From Mammaliicoccus stepanovicii (GTDB lineage: Bacteria; Bacillota; Bacilli; Staphylococcales; Staphylococcaceae): a stretch of 64,000 bases of DNA. The translations under genes and the position numbers were made by a program. Under the pieces are notes generated by a model. That model searched no databases, was not told the DNA's origin, and saw only the letters and a program-made list of their open reading frames with translations. Shown in pieces: positions 18,000 through 28,050 of this stretch (its first letter is position 1; each line of letters starts with the position of its first letter). The stretch lies in NCBI RefSeq assembly GCF_002902525.1, contig NZ_PPQZ01000005.1, positions 1-64,000 on the forward strand, in the 5' to 3' direction.

Positions 18000-19298
18000 G
18001 TGTCATTCGAATTTAAATTGCCAGATATCGGTGAAGGTATCCACGAAGGTGAAATTGTAAAATGGTTTGTTAAAGCAGGAGACGAAATTCAAGAAGACGA
18101 TGTATTATGTGAAGTACAAAATGATAAATCTGTCGTTGAAATTCCATCACCTGTTTCAGGTAAAGTTGAAGAAGTCATGGTAGAAGAAGGTACAGTATCA
18201 GTTGTTGGTGATACAATCGTTAAAATCGATTCACCTGATGCAGAAGGATTACAATTTAAAGGTCATGATGAAGAAGAAGAAACTAAAGAAGAAGCAAAAG
18301 AAGCGCCTAAAGCAGAAGAAACTAAAGAAGAAGCATCTTCTGAAAGTAAATCTGAAGAAGTAGACGATTCTAAGCGTGTTATTGCTATGCCTTCAGTTCG
18401 TAAATTCGCACGTGATAACGATGTAAACATTAAAGCAGTATCAGGTTCAGGCAAAAATGGTCGTATCTTAAAAGAAGATGTTGAAGCATACTTAAATGGT
18501 GGTTCTAAACAAGAAGCAGCAACAGAAGAAGCACCAGCACAAACTTCAACTGAAGATACAAAAGCTGTACAACCAGCACAAGTTCCTGAAGGAGAATTCC
18601 CAGAAACACGTGAGAAAATACCAGCTATGCGTAAAGCGATTGCGAAAGCAATGGTTAACTCTAAACATACTGCACCTCATGTTACATTAATGGATGAAAT
18701 TGATGTTCAAGAATTATGGGATCACCGTAAAAAATTCAAAGAAGTTGCGGCTGAACAAGGTACCAAATTAACGTTCTTACCATATGTTGTTAAAGCATTA
18801 GTATCAGCACTTAAAAAGTACCCAGCTTTAAATACTGAATTTGATGAAGAAAATGGTGAAATTGTTCATAAACATTACTATAATATAGGTATAGCTGCAG
18901 ATACTGATCGTGGATTATTAGTTCCTGTAGTTAAAAACGCTGATCATAAATCAATGTTCGAAATTTCAGATGAAATTAACGAATTAGCTGTAAAAGCTCG
19001 TGATGGAAAATTACAAGCTAACGAAATGAAAGGCGCAACTTGTACAATTAGTAATATTGGTTCAGCTGGCGGACAATGGTTTACACCAGTAATCAACCAT
19101 CCTGAAGTAGCAATTTTAGGAATTGGTCGTATTGCTCAAAAACCTATTGTTAAAGATGGCGAAATCATTGCAGCACCTGTATTATCATTATCACTAAGCT
19201 TTGACCACAGACAAATTGATGGTGCTACTGGTCAAAACGCTATGAACCATATTAAGAGATTATTAAATAATCCAGAATTATTATTAATGGAGGGGTAA
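18000..19298 (+). CDS. pdhC: Dihydrolipoamide acetyltransferase E2
   Basis: The 432-aa E2 core moves the acetyl group to CoA. It has one lipoyl domain (about 1-78; lipoyl Lys43 in QNDKSVVE), an acidic Glu/Lys/Ala-rich linker (about 85-122) and a peripheral-subunit-binding domain (about 127-165). A second Ala/Pro/Thr-rich linker leads to the catalytic domain (about 203-432), which ends with the active HRQIDG. The start is GTG, eight bases behind AGGAGG. It is followed by pdhD after two bases. Confidence 0.95.
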   Translation: MSFEFKLPDIGEGIHEGEIVKWFVKAGDEIQEDDVLCEVQNDKSVVEIPSPVSGKVEEVMVEEGTVSVVGDTIVKIDSPDAEGLQFKGHDEEEETKEEAKEAPKAEETKEEASSESKSEEVDDSKRVIAMPSVRKFARDNDVNIKAVSGSGKNGRILKEDVEAYLNGGSKQEAATEEAPAQTSTEDTKAVQPAQVPEGEFPETREKIPAMRKAIAKAMVNSKHTAPHVTLMDEIDVQELWDHRKKFKEVAAEQGTKLTFLPYVVKALVSALKKYPALNTEFDEENGEIVHKHYYNIGIAADTDRGLLVPVVKNADHKSMFEISDEINELAVKARDGKLQANEMKGATCTISNIGSAGGQWFTPVINHPEVAILGIGRIAQKPIVKDGEIIAAPVLSLSLSFDHRQIDGATGQNAMNHIKRLLNNPELLLMEG

Positions 19299-19300
19299 AA

Positions 19301-20707
19301 ATGGTAGTTGGAGATTTTCCTATTGAAACAGATACTATTGTAATTGGAGCAGGTCCTGGGGGTTATGTTGCAGCAATTCGTGCAGCGCAATTAGGACAAA
19401 AAGTAACAATCGTTGAAAAAGGCGAATTAGGTGGCGTTTGTTTAAACGTTGGTTGTATTCCATCTAAAGCGTTATTATCAGCATCACACCGTTTCCATAA
19501 TGCACAACATTCAGAAGATATGGGTGTAATTGCAGAAAAAGTTTCATTAAACTTCGAAAAAGTTCAAGAATTCAAAAATGGCGTAGTTAAAAAATTAACT
19601 GGCGGTGTTGCTGGATTAATGAAAGGTAACAAAATTGAAGTTGCTAAAGGTGAAGCGTATTTCGTAGATGAAAATAACTTAAAAGTTATGACTGAAAAAG
19701 CATCACAAACTTACACATTTAAAAATGCAATCATTGCAACTGGTTCACGCCCAATTGAAATTCCTAATTTCAAATTTGGTAAACGTGTTATCGATTCAAC
19801 TGGTGCATTAGCACTTAAAGAAGTTCCAAAAAAATTAGTAGTAGTTGGTGGCGGATATATTGGATCTGAGCTAGGAACTGCATATGCTAACTTTGGTTCT
19901 GAAGTTACAATTCTTGAAGGCGCTAAAGATATTTTAGGCGGATTTGAAAAACAAATGACTCAAATTGTTAAAAAAGGCTTAAAAGCTAAAGGCGTTGAAA
20001 TCGTTACAGAAGCAATGGCTAAATCTGCTGAAGAAACTGATAATGGTGTTAAAGTTACTTATGAAGCAGGCGGAGAAACAAAAGAAATCGAAGCTGATTA
20101 CGTGTTAGTAACTGTAGGACGTCGTCCAAATACTGATGAATTAGGTCTTGAAGAATTAGGCTTAAAAATGTCAGATCGTGGATTAGTTGAAGTTGACGAA
20201 CAAAGCCGTTCTTCAATCGAGAACATCTTCGCAATTGGTGATATCGTTGCGGGACCTCCATTGGCTCATAAAGCTAGTTATGAAGCTAAAGTAGCAGCAG
20301 AAGCTATTTCAGGTGAAAGATCTGCAGTAGATTACTTAGGTATTCCAGCTGTATGTTTCACTGAACCAGAATTAGCTACTGTTGGTCATACTGAAGCAAG
20401 TGCTAAAGAAGCAGGAATTGAAGTGAAAGCTGCTAAATTCCCATTTGCTGCAAATGGTCGTGCATTAGCATTAAACGAAACTGCTGGTTTTGTTAAACTA
20501 ATCGCATTAAAAGAAAATGGATTATTAGTAGGTGCTCAAGTAGCAGGTACTGGTGCTTCTGATATTATTGCTGAACTAGGTTTAGCTATTGAAAGCGGTA
20601 TGACTGCTGAAGATGTATCATTAACTATCCATGCTCACCCAACATTAGGTGAAATTTCTATGGAAGCTGCTGAAGTTGTATTAGGTACGCCAATCCATAC
20701 TATGTAA
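19301..20707 (+). CDS. pdhD: Dihydrolipoamide dehydrogenase E3
   Basis: The 468-aa flavoprotein reoxidises lipoamide using NAD+. It has an N-terminal FAD site ([10 protein letters not shown], about 17-26), the redox disulfide [13 protein letters not shown] with Cys46/Cys51 region, and a central NAD site ([11 protein letters not shown], about 182-192). The active-site HAHPTLGE is near 446-453. Length is typical. It is the last pdh gene and ends at the terminator 20720-20759; the enzyme probably also serves other 2-oxoacid dehydrogenases or glycine cleavage. Confidence 0.95.
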   Translation: MVVGDFPIETDTIVIGAGPGGYVAAIRAAQLGQKVTIVEKGELGGVCLNVGCIPSKALLSASHRFHNAQHSEDMGVIAEKVSLNFEKVQEFKNGVVKKLTGGVAGLMKGNKIEVAKGEAYFVDENNLKVMTEKASQTYTFKNAIIATGSRPIEIPNFKFGKRVIDSTGALALKEVPKKLVVVGGGYIGSELGTAYANFGSEVTILEGAKDILGGFEKQMTQIVKKGLKAKGVEIVTEAMAKSAEETDNGVKVTYEAGGETKEIEADYVLVTVGRRPNTDELGLEELGLKMSDRGLVEVDEQSRSSIENIFAIGDIVAGPPLAHKASYEAKVAAEAISGERSAVDYLGIPAVCFTEPELATVGHTEASAKEAGIEVKAAKFPFAANGRALALNETAGFVKLIALKENGLLVGAQVAGTGASDIIAELGLAIESGMTAEDVSLTIHAHPTLGEISMEAAEVVLGTPIHTM

Positions 20708-20719
20708 TAAATATACTAC

Positions 20720-20759
20720 AGAGGCTGGGACACATTAAACTATGTCCTAGCCTCTTTTT
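20720..20759 (+). terminator. pdh operon terminator
   Basis: AGAGGCTGGGACA (20720-20732) pairs, with one mismatch, with TGTCCTAGCCTCT (20743-20755), followed by TTTTT. It stands only 16 bases before the next ATG, so it also overlaps the UPF0223 leader. Confidence 0.8.
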
Positions 20760-20775
20760 GTAAAGGAGAATTTAA

Positions 20776-21048
20776 ATGGAATATAGTTATCCGTTCGATG
20801 TTGATTGGTCACAAGAAGAAATACTACAAGTTATAACGTTTTTCAATTTAATTGAAGATGCATACGAATCAAGTGCCAATCGAGAGAACTTAAAAGAAGC
20901 ATACGCCAATTTTAAAAAAATAGTGCCAGGAAAATCACAGGAAAATAATATTTATAAAGAATTTAAAGAAGCTAGTGGTTATGATGGCTATAAAGTTATT
21001 AAAGAATTAAAAGAAAATCAAGATGAACAAAATATTTCAATTAAATAA
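20776..21048 (+). CDS. UPF0223 (YktA-like) protein
   Basis: A 90-aa acidic cytoplasmic protein of the UPF0223 family, recognised by its start YSYPFDVDWSQEEI and by PGKSQENNIYKEFK-like wording in the second half. Function is unknown. It follows pdhD in staphylococci too. AAAGGAG precedes the ATG within the tail of the pdh terminator, so expression may come from readthrough. There is no terminator of its own; the left arm of the potR inverted repeat begins 12 bases after the stop. Confidence 0.8.
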   Translation: MEYSYPFDVDWSQEEILQVITFFNLIEDAYESSANRENLKEAYANFKKIVPGKSQENNIYKEFKEASGYDGYKVIKELKENQDEQNISIK

Positions 21049-21072
21049 AAAATAAACTTCCCCAAAAAAGTG

Positions 21073-21101
21073 TTGATGTATAAAATAATATCTGTTATTT
21101 T
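21073..21101 (+). promoter_or_regulatory. Possible potR promoter
   Basis: TTGATG (21073-21078), 17 bases and TATTTT (21096-21101). The -10 is weak. RNA started here would lack the left arm of the 21060-21155 repeat and so leave the ribosome site open. Confidence 0.4.
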
Positions 21102-21120
21102 ATTAAAGGTGCTAAACTTT

Positions 21121-21141
21121 TTGTTTAGTAAAAGTAAACAA
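21121..21141 (+). promoter_or_regulatory. Putative PotR operator
   Basis: TTGTTTA (21121-21127) and TAAACAA (21135-21141) are a 7-7-7 inverted repeat downstream of the possible promoter and before potR. An XRE-family regulator gene follows directly, so self-regulation is likely. Confidence 0.45.
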
Positions 21142-21160
21142 CAACTTTTTTGGGGGATTT

Positions 21161-21703
21161 ATGAATATTGGAGAAAAACTTAAAAATTTAAGATATCAAA
21201 AAAATTTAACGCAAGAAGAATTAGGTGAGCGTACAGACTTATCTAAAGGATATATATCACAACTAGAACGAAACTTATCTTCTCCTTCAATGGAAACATT
21301 TTTGAATATATTGGATGTATTAGGGGTTGAACCAAGTGAATTCTTTAATGAAAAGTTATATCAAGCGCGCATTCACTATCCCATTGAAGAACAAACTTTA
21401 TATGATGAATATGATGAAGGTTACATTATTAATTGGTTAGTTCCAGATTCAAATGAACTCGAAATGGAGCCTGTCGTGATTACATTAAGAAAAGGTTGTA
21501 AGTATAAATCTTTTGCTCCGTCGTCATCTGAGACATTTGCATATGTGAAAAAAGGAAGCATCACTTTAAATATAGGTAAAGATACATATACTGCCAAAGA
21601 AGGTGAGTGTTTCTACTTTAAAGCAAATGAAAGTCACCAATTTTCAAATCAAACAAATCAAGATGCCGAAGTATTAATTGTTGCTACAGAATCGTATTTA
21701 TAG
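21161..21703 (+). CDS. potR: XRE-family regulator with cupin domain
   Basis: The 180-aa regulator has a Cro/CI-type HTH (about 1-60; GEKLKNLRYQKNLTQEELG and GYISQLERN) and a C-terminal cupin-2 domain (about 105-178) that probably binds a small ligand. This architecture, directly ahead of potABCD, is that of the polyamine uptake regulator in B. subtilis and staphylococci. The stop is nine bases before potA. It probably controls the operon; the ligand (polyamine or derivative) is inferred. GGGGGA serves as ribosome site. Confidence 0.8.
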   Translation: MNIGEKLKNLRYQKNLTQEELGERTDLSKGYISQLERNLSSPSMETFLNILDVLGVEPSEFFNEKLYQARIHYPIEEQTLYDEYDEGYIINWLVPDSNELEMEPVVITLRKGCKYKSFAPSSSETFAYVKKGSITLNIGKDTYTAKEGECFYFKANESHQFSNQTNQDAEVLIVATESYL

Positions 21704-21712
21704 GAGGAAATA

Positions 21713-22810
21713 ATGACAAAACCAATAATTAAATTTGAAAACATTTCTAAAAGTTTTAATGAAACAAAAGTGTTAAATGATGTGAGTTTTGATATAGAGG
21801 AAGGGCGCTTCTATACGCTGTTAGGACCATCTGGATGTGGGAAGACTACTATATTAAAGTTGATTGCGGGTTTTGAAACTCCAACAAAAGGTAATATTTT
21901 ATTTAATGATAAAGTGATCAATAAAGTACCAGCTAATAATAGAAAAGTGAATACTGTATTCCAAGACTACGCTTTGTTTCCTCATTTAAATGTATTTGAT
22001 AATGTAGCTTTTGGACTGAAAATCAAAAAGTTAAATAAAAATGTTATAAAAACAAAAGTAGATGAAGCGTTAAAGCTCGTTAAACTTGAAGGTTATCAAA
22101 ATCGAGAAATCTCAGAAATGAGTGGTGGTCAAAAGCAACGAGTTGCAATTGCACGTGCATTGGCCAATGAACCTGAGATTATATTGTTAGATGAACCATT
22201 ATCTGCATTAGATTTAAAATTAAGAACAGAAATGCAATATGAATTACGAGAATTGCAACAGAGACTAGGTATTACGTTTATATTCGTTACCCATGATCAA
22301 GAAGAAGCATTAGCAATGAGTGATTATATCTTCGTAATGAAAGATGGTAAGATACAACAAAGCGGAACACCTGTTGATATATATGATGAACCTGTAAATA
22401 AATTTGTTGCTGACTTTATAGGTGAATCCAATATTGTGCCAGGAATCATGAGACAAGATTATGAAGTTGAGATGTACGGGATATCTTATGAATGTGTTGA
22501 TGCTGGGTTCAAGAAAGATGCTAAAGTAGATGTGGTCATAAGACCAGAAGATATAACGATTAAATCAGTGAGTGAAGGTCGTGTATCTGCGAAAGTAGAT
22601 TCTCAATTATTTAGAGGCGTGCATTATGAAATTTGTTGTTACGATGAACAAGGTAATGAATGGATCATTCAAACAACTAAAAAAGCAACAATCGGCGAGA
22701 CTGTCGGATTAGATTTCGATTCCGAAGCCATACATATCATGTTGCCGGGTGAAACTGAAGAAGAATTTGATCGTCGTATTGAGAGTTATGAGGATGAATC
22801 CAATGAATAA
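21713..22810 (+). CDS. potA: Spermidine/putrescine ABC transporter ATPase
   Basis: The 365-aa ATPase energises polyamine import. Walker A is GPSGCGKTT (about 38-46), the Q-loop is in [14 protein letters not shown], the signature is [16 protein letters not shown] (about 138-153), Walker B is IILLDEP and the switch His is in [19 protein letters not shown] domain fills the C-terminus (from about 270). It follows potR after nine bases with AGGAGG and overlaps potB by eight bases. Confidence 0.93.
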   Translation: MTKPIIKFENISKSFNETKVLNDVSFDIEEGRFYTLLGPSGCGKTTILKLIAGFETPTKGNILFNDKVINKVPANNRKVNTVFQDYALFPHLNVFDNVAFGLKIKKLNKNVIKTKVDEALKLVKLEGYQNREISEMSGGQKQRVAIARALANEPEIILLDEPLSALDLKLRTEMQYELRELQQRLGITFIFVTHDQEEALAMSDYIFVMKDGKIQQSGTPVDIYDEPVNKFVADFIGESNIVPGIMRQDYEVEMYGISYECVDAGFKKDAKVDVVIRPEDITIKSVSEGRVSAKVDSQLFRGVHYEICCYDEQGNEWIIQTTKKATIGETVGLDFDSEAIHIMLPGETEEEFDRRIESYEDESNE

Positions 22811-23606
22811 AATAAAATCATTATTATTAGTCCCGTATATGATATGGATTGTTTTATTTATAATCGTTCCAATTATCATGATTTTTTATGCATCATTATT
22901 AGATTTAGAAGGTAATTTTTCGTTTGAAAATTATAAGAACTTCTTTACGAGTAGTTACTTACAAATGACGCTTAGTTCTATTTGGTATGCCATGATTATT
23001 ACATTCTTTTGCTTGATAATAAGTTACCCACTTGCACTTGTGTTGAGTAATTCAAAGCATAAAGAAATATTGTTACTACTTATCATTTTACCAACATGGA
23101 TAAATTTACTGTTAAAAACTTATGCTTTTATCGGGATATTAAGTCACGATGGTTTATTAAATAAGATGGTACAAATATTCAATGTACCTTCGAGTGAATT
23201 TCTATTTACGAGTACTGCATTTGTTATCGTTTCAGTATACATCTATATACCGTTCATGTTGTTACCTATATTTAATTCCATGGATGAAATTCCGGGAAAT
23301 TTAATTCAAGCATCGAGTGATTTAGGGGCCAATTATTTAACGACATTTAGAAGAGTGATTATGCCTCTGACATATGAAGGTGTGAAAACAGGTATACAAA
23401 TTACATTTATACCAGCATTATCTTTGTTCATGATTACAAGGTTAATAGCAGGTAATAAAGTCGTGAATTTAGGTACAGCGATTGAGGAACAATTTTTAGT
23501 AACTCAAAACTATGGTATGGGTTCTACAATTGCAGTGTTTTTAATTTTAGCTATGGCACTTATATTAATTATTACTAAATCAAAATCTGAAAATAAGGAG
23601 GTATAG
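22803..23606 (+). CDS. potB: Spermidine/putrescine permease PotB
   Basis: A 267-aa integral membrane permease with about six helices. The EAA loop contacting PotA is near [21 protein letters not shown] (about 169-189). The start was placed at ATG 22803, inside the end of potA, because GAGG (22790-22793) is well spaced there; earlier in-frame ATGs are too close to it. It is followed by potC after two bases. Confidence 0.9.
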   Translation: MNKIKSLLLVPYMIWIVLFIIVPIIMIFYASLLDLEGNFSFENYKNFFTSSYLQMTLSSIWYAMIITFFCLIISYPLALVLSNSKHKEILLLLIILPTWINLLLKTYAFIGILSHDGLLNKMVQIFNVPSSEFLFTSTAFVIVSVYIYIPFMLLPIFNSMDEIPGNLIQASSDLGANYLTTFRRVIMPLTYEGVKTGIQITFIPALSLFMITRLIAGNKVVNLGTAIEEQFLVTQNYGMGSTIAVFLILAMALILIITKSKSENKEV

Positions 23607-23608
23607 AA

Positions 23609-24421
23609 ATGAAAATAGCAGGTAAAATATATTTTGCAATTATGATGGCGTTTCTATACTTACCCATTTTCTTTTTGATTTTTTACTCATTTAATAGCGC
23701 AGGTAATATGACACATTTCAAAGGTTTTACATTTGATCATTATATGTCAGTTTTTCAAAATAAGCGTTTAATTGTCATCATCGTTAATACGATTGCTATC
23801 GCACTGTTAGCAGCGAGCATTTCTACAATAATTGGTATCTGTGGTGCAATAGGAATTTATTACATGAGAAATAAAAAATTAAAAGTTGGATTACTTACTT
23901 TAAATAACATTTTAATGGTTAGTTCTGATGTAGTAATTGGTTCGTCATTTTTATTATTATTCACAGTTATTGGTCATTATACTGGTATGGGGCTTGGTTT
24001 TTGGTCGGTATTAATTTCACATATCGCGTTTTGTGTACCAATTGTCGTCCTTCTTGTGCTGCCTAAATTATATGATATGAATAAATCTATTGTAGATGCC
24101 GCAAGAGATTTAGGTGCATCTTCATTTCAAACTTTAGTAAAAGTCATTATTCCACATATTTTACCGGGTGCCATTGGTGGTTTCTTTATGGCATTAACGT
24201 ATTCATTAGATGATTTTACGGTCAGTTTCTTTGTAACAGGAAGCGGATTTAGTGTACTTTCTGTCGAGGTATATTCAATGGCACGTAAAGGTATTACGAT
24301 GGAAATTAATGCAATATCTACATTATTATTTATGTTAGTAATGATATTGATACTTGGCTATTATGCTATTAAAAAAGGACAACAAAAGCGAGTCCAAAAA
24401 AGAGGAGAGGTTATGAGATGA
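23609..24421 (+). CDS. potC: Spermidine/putrescine permease PotC
   Basis: The 270-aa second permease subunit, with about six membrane helices and the EAA loop VDAARDLGASSFQTLVKVI (about 165-183). It begins with a first helix containing FLYLPIFFLIFYSFN. AGGAGG precedes the ATG. It overlaps potD by four bases (ATGA). Confidence 0.9.
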   Translation: MKIAGKIYFAIMMAFLYLPIFFLIFYSFNSAGNMTHFKGFTFDHYMSVFQNKRLIVIIVNTIAIALLAASISTIIGICGAIGIYYMRNKKLKVGLLTLNNILMVSSDVVIGSSFLLLFTVIGHYTGMGLGFWSVLISHIAFCVPIVVLLVLPKLYDMNKSIVDAARDLGASSFQTLVKVIIPHILPGAIGGFFMALTYSLDDFTVSFFVTGSGFSVLSVEVYSMARKGITMEINAISTLLFMLVMILILGYYAIKKGQQKRVQKRGEVMR

Positions 24422-25491
24422 AACAATTGATGCAATTAGTTGGCATATCACTGATTGTTGGCGCATTGTTAATGTTATCAACAAGACTCATAGACCCTCC
24501 ACCAGATAAAGGGAAAAAAGATGTCATCTACGTTTATAATTGGGGAGAATATATTGACCCAGATTTAACAAAGAAATTTGAAAAAGAAACAGGCATTAAA
24601 GTGGTATATGAAACATTCGATTCAAATGAAGCAATGATGGCCAAAATTAAAAATGGTGGCACAGCATATGATGTTGCAGTTCCAAGTGAATACACAGTTC
24701 AAAAAATGAAAAAAGAAAAATTATTATACCCAATTGATCATAATAAAATTTCAAATTTAAAAAACATCGATAAAGATTTTATGAATTTACCTTTTGATAA
24801 AGGAAATAAATATTCTATACCGTATTTCTGGGGAACTGTTGGTATATTATATAACCCAAATAAAACTAAAGGTATAGATTTCTCATCATGGAATAGTCTT
24901 TGGGATAAACGTTTGAAAGACGATGTTCTAGTAGTTGATGGTGCACGTGAAGGTGTAGGATTTGCTTTGAATAGCATGAACGAAAGTTTAAATGAAACGA
25001 ATCCAAATAAATTAAAAAAAGCACAAGATAAATTAGTTGAGTTAGCACCGAACGTTAGAGGCGTTGTAGGTGACGAAATTAATACAATGATGGTACAGCA
25101 TGAATCTGATGTTGCAGTCGTATGGAGTGGTATGGCAGCAGATATTATGACTGAAAATCCTAACTTAGATTTTGTAGTACCAGAAGAAGGATCTAATCTA
25201 TGGTTTGATAATTTAGTTATACCTAAAACAGCTCAAAATGTAGAAGGCGCTCACAAATTTATTAATTTCTTACTCGATGAGGAAGTAGGTAAACAGAATG
25301 CTGAATGGGTTGGCTATGCAACACCAAATAAAGCATCATATCAATTATTAGATAAAGACGTTCGGGAAGATGAAAGATTTTATCCTGATTCTAAAGTAAG
25401 GAATAAGCTTGAAGTTTACAAAGATTTAGGCAAAGAACATATTGCTGAGTATAATGAAGCATTTCTAAAATTCAAAATGTCTTTAAAATAA
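24418..25491 (+). CDS. potD: Polyamine-binding protein PotD
   Basis: The 357-aa extracellular substrate-binding protein starts with a hydrophobic helix (about 3-22) and then the mature fold beginning VYVYNWGEYIDPDL-like (about 39-52). The polyamine-site pattern (YNWGEYID, WSGMAADI) suits the PotD/PotF family. Unlike most Gram-positive binding proteins it has no Cys in the first 60 residues, hence no lipobox; it is probably held by an uncleaved N-terminal helix. It is last in potRABCD and followed by a terminator. Confidence 0.9.
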   Translation: MKQLMQLVGISLIVGALLMLSTRLIDPPPDKGKKDVIYVYNWGEYIDPDLTKKFEKETGIKVVYETFDSNEAMMAKIKNGGTAYDVAVPSEYTVQKMKKEKLLYPIDHNKISNLKNIDKDFMNLPFDKGNKYSIPYFWGTVGILYNPNKTKGIDFSSWNSLWDKRLKDDVLVVDGAREGVGFALNSMNESLNETNPNKLKKAQDKLVELAPNVRGVVGDEINTMMVQHESDVAVVWSGMAADIMTENPNLDFVVPEEGSNLWFDNLVIPKTAQNVEGAHKFINFLLDEEVGKQNAEWVGYATPNKASYQLLDKDVREDERFYPDSKVRNKLEVYKDLGKEHIAEYNEAFLKFKMSLK

Positions 25492-25501
25492 ACTACAAAG
25501 T

Positions 25502-25540
25502 CAGTTAACAAAATTGTATATTTTGTTGCTGTCTTTTTTT
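25502..25540 (+). terminator. pot operon terminator
   Basis: CAG...AACAAAAT (25502-25514) pairs with ATTTTGTT...CTG (25520-25531), followed by a run of seven Ts. Confidence 0.7.
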
Positions 25541-25650
25541 GTGAACGATCATTTAACATCATGATTAATTCAGCTAAGACTTATGATGTATGTTTATTTA
25601 CTTCATTTTTGATATAATTAATACAATTCATCGTCGAGGAGGAAATTATA

Positions 25651-26622
25651 ATGAGTTCATATGTAGAACATGTGAAACAGCCCGTTGGAAGAGGATTTGA
25701 AAAATTCTTCGGGTGGTTAGCTTGGATTATCGTTCTTGGAGTGACGGTATTATCATTATTTGCTGCACTAGTATTATTGAATAATCCTACCAATCTTAAT
25801 AAACTTGAAACTTTAATTGATCAGTTAAAGATAAATGTTCAATCTAATGGGCAATTTCTATCTTCAGCTGAAATCGCATTAAATATTCAAAATGGTATTT
25901 GGTTATTTATTATCTATTTAATCATTGTTTTAATTTTTGCATTTATTGGCTTAGTGCTAATAAGATGGAGAATTTTTTCAGCATTATTGTTCTTAATATT
26001 GGCAATAGTGACTTTACCTTTAGTCATCGTACTTGTACCGTTATTATTCTTTATTGTAAGTATTTTATTATTTGTTAGAAAAGATAAAGTATTACCAATA
26101 CAAGATAGAGCCCACCCAAGACAACATTTTGATGAGCGAGAGGCATATAATGAGCAAGTAAGACCGTTGCCAAGACAACCACAATACAGAAATAATGAAG
26201 AAAATGAATTCTCACACAAAGAAGAAGTTCCAGAAGAAAGTAATACGAATGACAGTATAGAACAAACAGAAACTGCTAATCATGAAATACTATCACGTTC
26301 AAAAAAACATCAAAAACAACATAAACCACAAAAACAAGAAGAAATAACTGAAGAAGAAGTAAATGAATCAGATGATTTAAATTATGGTGAACAAGATAAT
26401 ATAGGACAAAGACAAGAGAGTCCATATAACTATCAAACAACACAAGCAGATGATTACCAAGTTCAAACTGAAAAACAAAAAAGAAAAAAAGAAAAAAAAG
26501 AAAAACCAAATGCAACTATTGAAAGACGCAAAAATTATGAAAAAAGAATGAAACAGCAAAATAAGTATTTTGAAGATGAAGAAAAATATTTGGAAGAAAA
26601 AGTAAAAAAAGAAGAAGAATAG
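25651..26622 (+). CDS. DUF4064-like membrane protein, long charged tail
   Basis: The 323-aa protein has an N-terminal helix (about 21-45), a short outer segment, then three clustered helices (about 83-102, 108-125, 128-145). After RKDKVLPIQ it continues as an about 170-residue Glu/Lys/Gln-rich tail, ending in repeated EEKYLEEKVKKEEE-like wording. The membrane part matches the layout of the next gene, so they look like paralogues. Function is unknown. The tail is probably cytoplasmic and disordered or coiled. GAGGAGG precedes the ATG. Confidence 0.65.
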   Translation: MSSYVEHVKQPVGRGFEKFFGWLAWIIVLGVTVLSLFAALVLLNNPTNLNKLETLIDQLKINVQSNGQFLSSAEIALNIQNGIWLFIIYLIIVLIFAFIGLVLIRWRIFSALLFLILAIVTLPLVIVLVPLLFFIVSILLFVRKDKVLPIQDRAHPRQHFDEREAYNEQVRPLPRQPQYRNNEENEFSHKEEVPEESNTNDSIEQTETANHEILSRSKKHQKQHKPQKQEEITEEEVNESDDLNYGEQDNIGQRQESPYNYQTTQADDYQVQTEKQKRKKEKKEKPNATIERRKNYEKRMKQQNKYFEDEEKYLEEKVKKEEE

Positions 26623-26682
26623 ACTTGTAATAGCATTAAACACCTGAGAAAATAATAATATAAACTATTTAGGAGGCTATTT

Positions 26683-27249
26683 ATGAAAAGAACAGGAGAA
26701 TATACGTTACTGATTATTGGTTTAATATTTTCAATAATTGGAATTGTATTATCAGTATTTTTTAAATTCGCAATAAAAACCGAAGATTTCAAAGTACAAT
26801 TTGAGAATGAGTTTAATAATCAAATTCAACAATCGGGTGATATACCAGAAGGAGTTTCTGCAAATGAAATGTTAAATTTAATTCAAAGTTTAACTACGTT
26901 TAGTATTATTGTATTAATCATTAGTATATTACTAGCCGTGTTTGCTATTGTATTTATAAAAAGACGTCGTGTTTTAGCAGCTATATTTTCAATTTTAGCA
27001 GGTCTAGTATCTCTCTTAGCATTTAACATCTTGTCATTATTATTATTTATAATTGCAGGTATTATGTTATTAGTAAGAAAGAATAAATCAGATAATCAAT
27101 TTGAAGAAGCAGCATTTCAAAACAATGATAATTTAAATCATGATACGCATAATGGTTATGGATCAGATTTCAATAATGAGAAAACTCACGATGTTGTTAA
27201 AGATGAAGTAAAGAAAAACAAAAATAATGACGATCCATATATTTATTAG
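26683..27249 (+). CDS. DUF4064 family membrane protein
   Basis: A 188-aa protein with the DUF4064 layout: first helix with the start RTGEYTLLIIGLIFSIIG (about 3-20), an outer segment (about 30-68), three further helices (about 69-135) and a polar Asn/Asp-rich cytoplasmic tail. It begins 60 bases after its larger neighbour, behind AGGAGG, and ends at a strong terminator, so the two are one unit. Function is unknown; a role in the cell envelope is only a guess. Confidence 0.7.
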   Translation: MKRTGEYTLLIIGLIFSIIGIVLSVFFKFAIKTEDFKVQFENEFNNQIQQSGDIPEGVSANEMLNLIQSLTTFSIIVLIISILLAVFAIVFIKRRRVLAAIFSILAGLVSLLAFNILSLLLFIIAGIMLLVRKNKSDNQFEEAAFQNNDNLNHDTHNGYGSDFNNEKTHDVVKDEVKKNKNNDDPYIY

Positions 27250-27254
27250 TTAAA

Positions 27255-27293
27255 AAAAGAGCCTGTGACGCAAAATGTGTCACAGGCTCTTTT
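27255..27293. terminator. Bidirectional terminator
   Basis: AAAAGAGCCTGTGAC (27255-27269) pairs perfectly with GTCACAGGCTCTTTT (27279-27293). It ends the DUF4064 pair and faces the minus-strand UPF0637 gene. Confidence 0.88.
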
Positions 27294-27334
27294 ATTGATT
27301 TAGAAGTACAAGAAGGCTACTTTAAGATTTATAT

Positions 27335-27946
27335 TTAACTATAAAACTTAACCATTTCATCAAATGTTTCATTCAAGAAGTCTGTGAATGCTTTATCTGT
27401 TTTTAAGATATCAGACTTAGGATCTAATGTTCTCGCTACGAAAAATTCGGCTTTTTTAACTTCTTTAAGTCGTTTTATATGATGTTTTAAATCATCTGTA
27501 TTTAGACTATTAATTGGTGATTTATCGATTTTGTAATGGTCGAAGCAAAGTGAATAATCTTGTGGTAATGATTCTAATAAGTTTATGTTCTTGTTTAAAA
27601 ATTGAGCCATGTTCCCTTTATCTTGGTTTTCGTGCATTACGCCGAACATAACGAATAGTTGTGATTCGAATAGTCCGATTTGGAAGTGGGGTAACATCTT
27701 GTAACCACGTTGATTTGTTGCAAAAGCAACCCATGTATCTTTAGGTGGGTTTACCGTTCTACGGGCATGCTTTGCTACATGGAAGTAAAACTTATCACCT
27801 GTAGCTTCTGTTAAATATTTGCTATATCGTTCACCTAAGGCATTTAACTGAGGTCTCACTCTTTCTTCGATAGCTTTCATTCTATTATCTAATCCTTCAA
27901 CACTAAAAACTTTAAAATCTTTTTGTTTAAACGTATACTTAGTCAT
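27335..27946 (-). CDS. UPF0637 (YktB-like) protein
   Basis: The 203-aa cytoplasmic protein belongs to UPF0637 (DUF1054). Typical segments are [10 protein letters not shown] (about 14-23), the [20 protein letters not shown] stretch (about 58-77) and [11 protein letters not shown] (about 90-100). Function is unknown. An in-frame start lies 11 codons upstream, but AGGAGG stands seven bases before the ATG at 27946 and gives the family N-terminus MTKYTF. It is monocistronic on the minus strand. Confidence 0.85.
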   Translation of the reverse strand: MTKYTFKQKDFKVFSVEGLDNRMKAIEERVRPQLNALGERYSKYLTEATGDKFYFHVAKHARRTVNPPKDTWVAFATNQRGYKMLPHFQIGLFESQLFVMFGVMHENQDKGNMAQFLNKNINLLESLPQDYSLCFDHYKIDKSPINSLNTDDLKHHIKRLKEVKKAEFFVARTLDPKSDILKTDKAFTDFLNETFDEMVKFYS

Positions 27947-28050
27947 AGTTGTCCTCCTAATTACAGTGTTACTATGCATTTATTTTATCATAAATGCTAT
28001 TGAATATATAAAGAAGAATGCTAATATAAAATTAACAAGGAGGTATGTAT

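Larger units (their letters stand above)
21060..21155 (+). repeat. Long inverted repeat around potR control region
   Basis: CCCCAAAAAAGTGTTG (21060-21075) is complementary to CAAC-a-ACTTTTTTGGGG (21139-21155) with one bulged base. The right arm leads straight into the potR ribosome site (GGGGGA, 21152-21157). In readthrough RNA from upstream, the hairpin would hide that site. Confidence 0.65.

Noticed and set aside
26276-26792. Minus-strand frames rich in Phe and Leu
   Set aside because: They are the complement of the Lys/Glu/Gln-rich tail of the DUF4064-like protein, giving poly-Phe/Leu text without a real domain.
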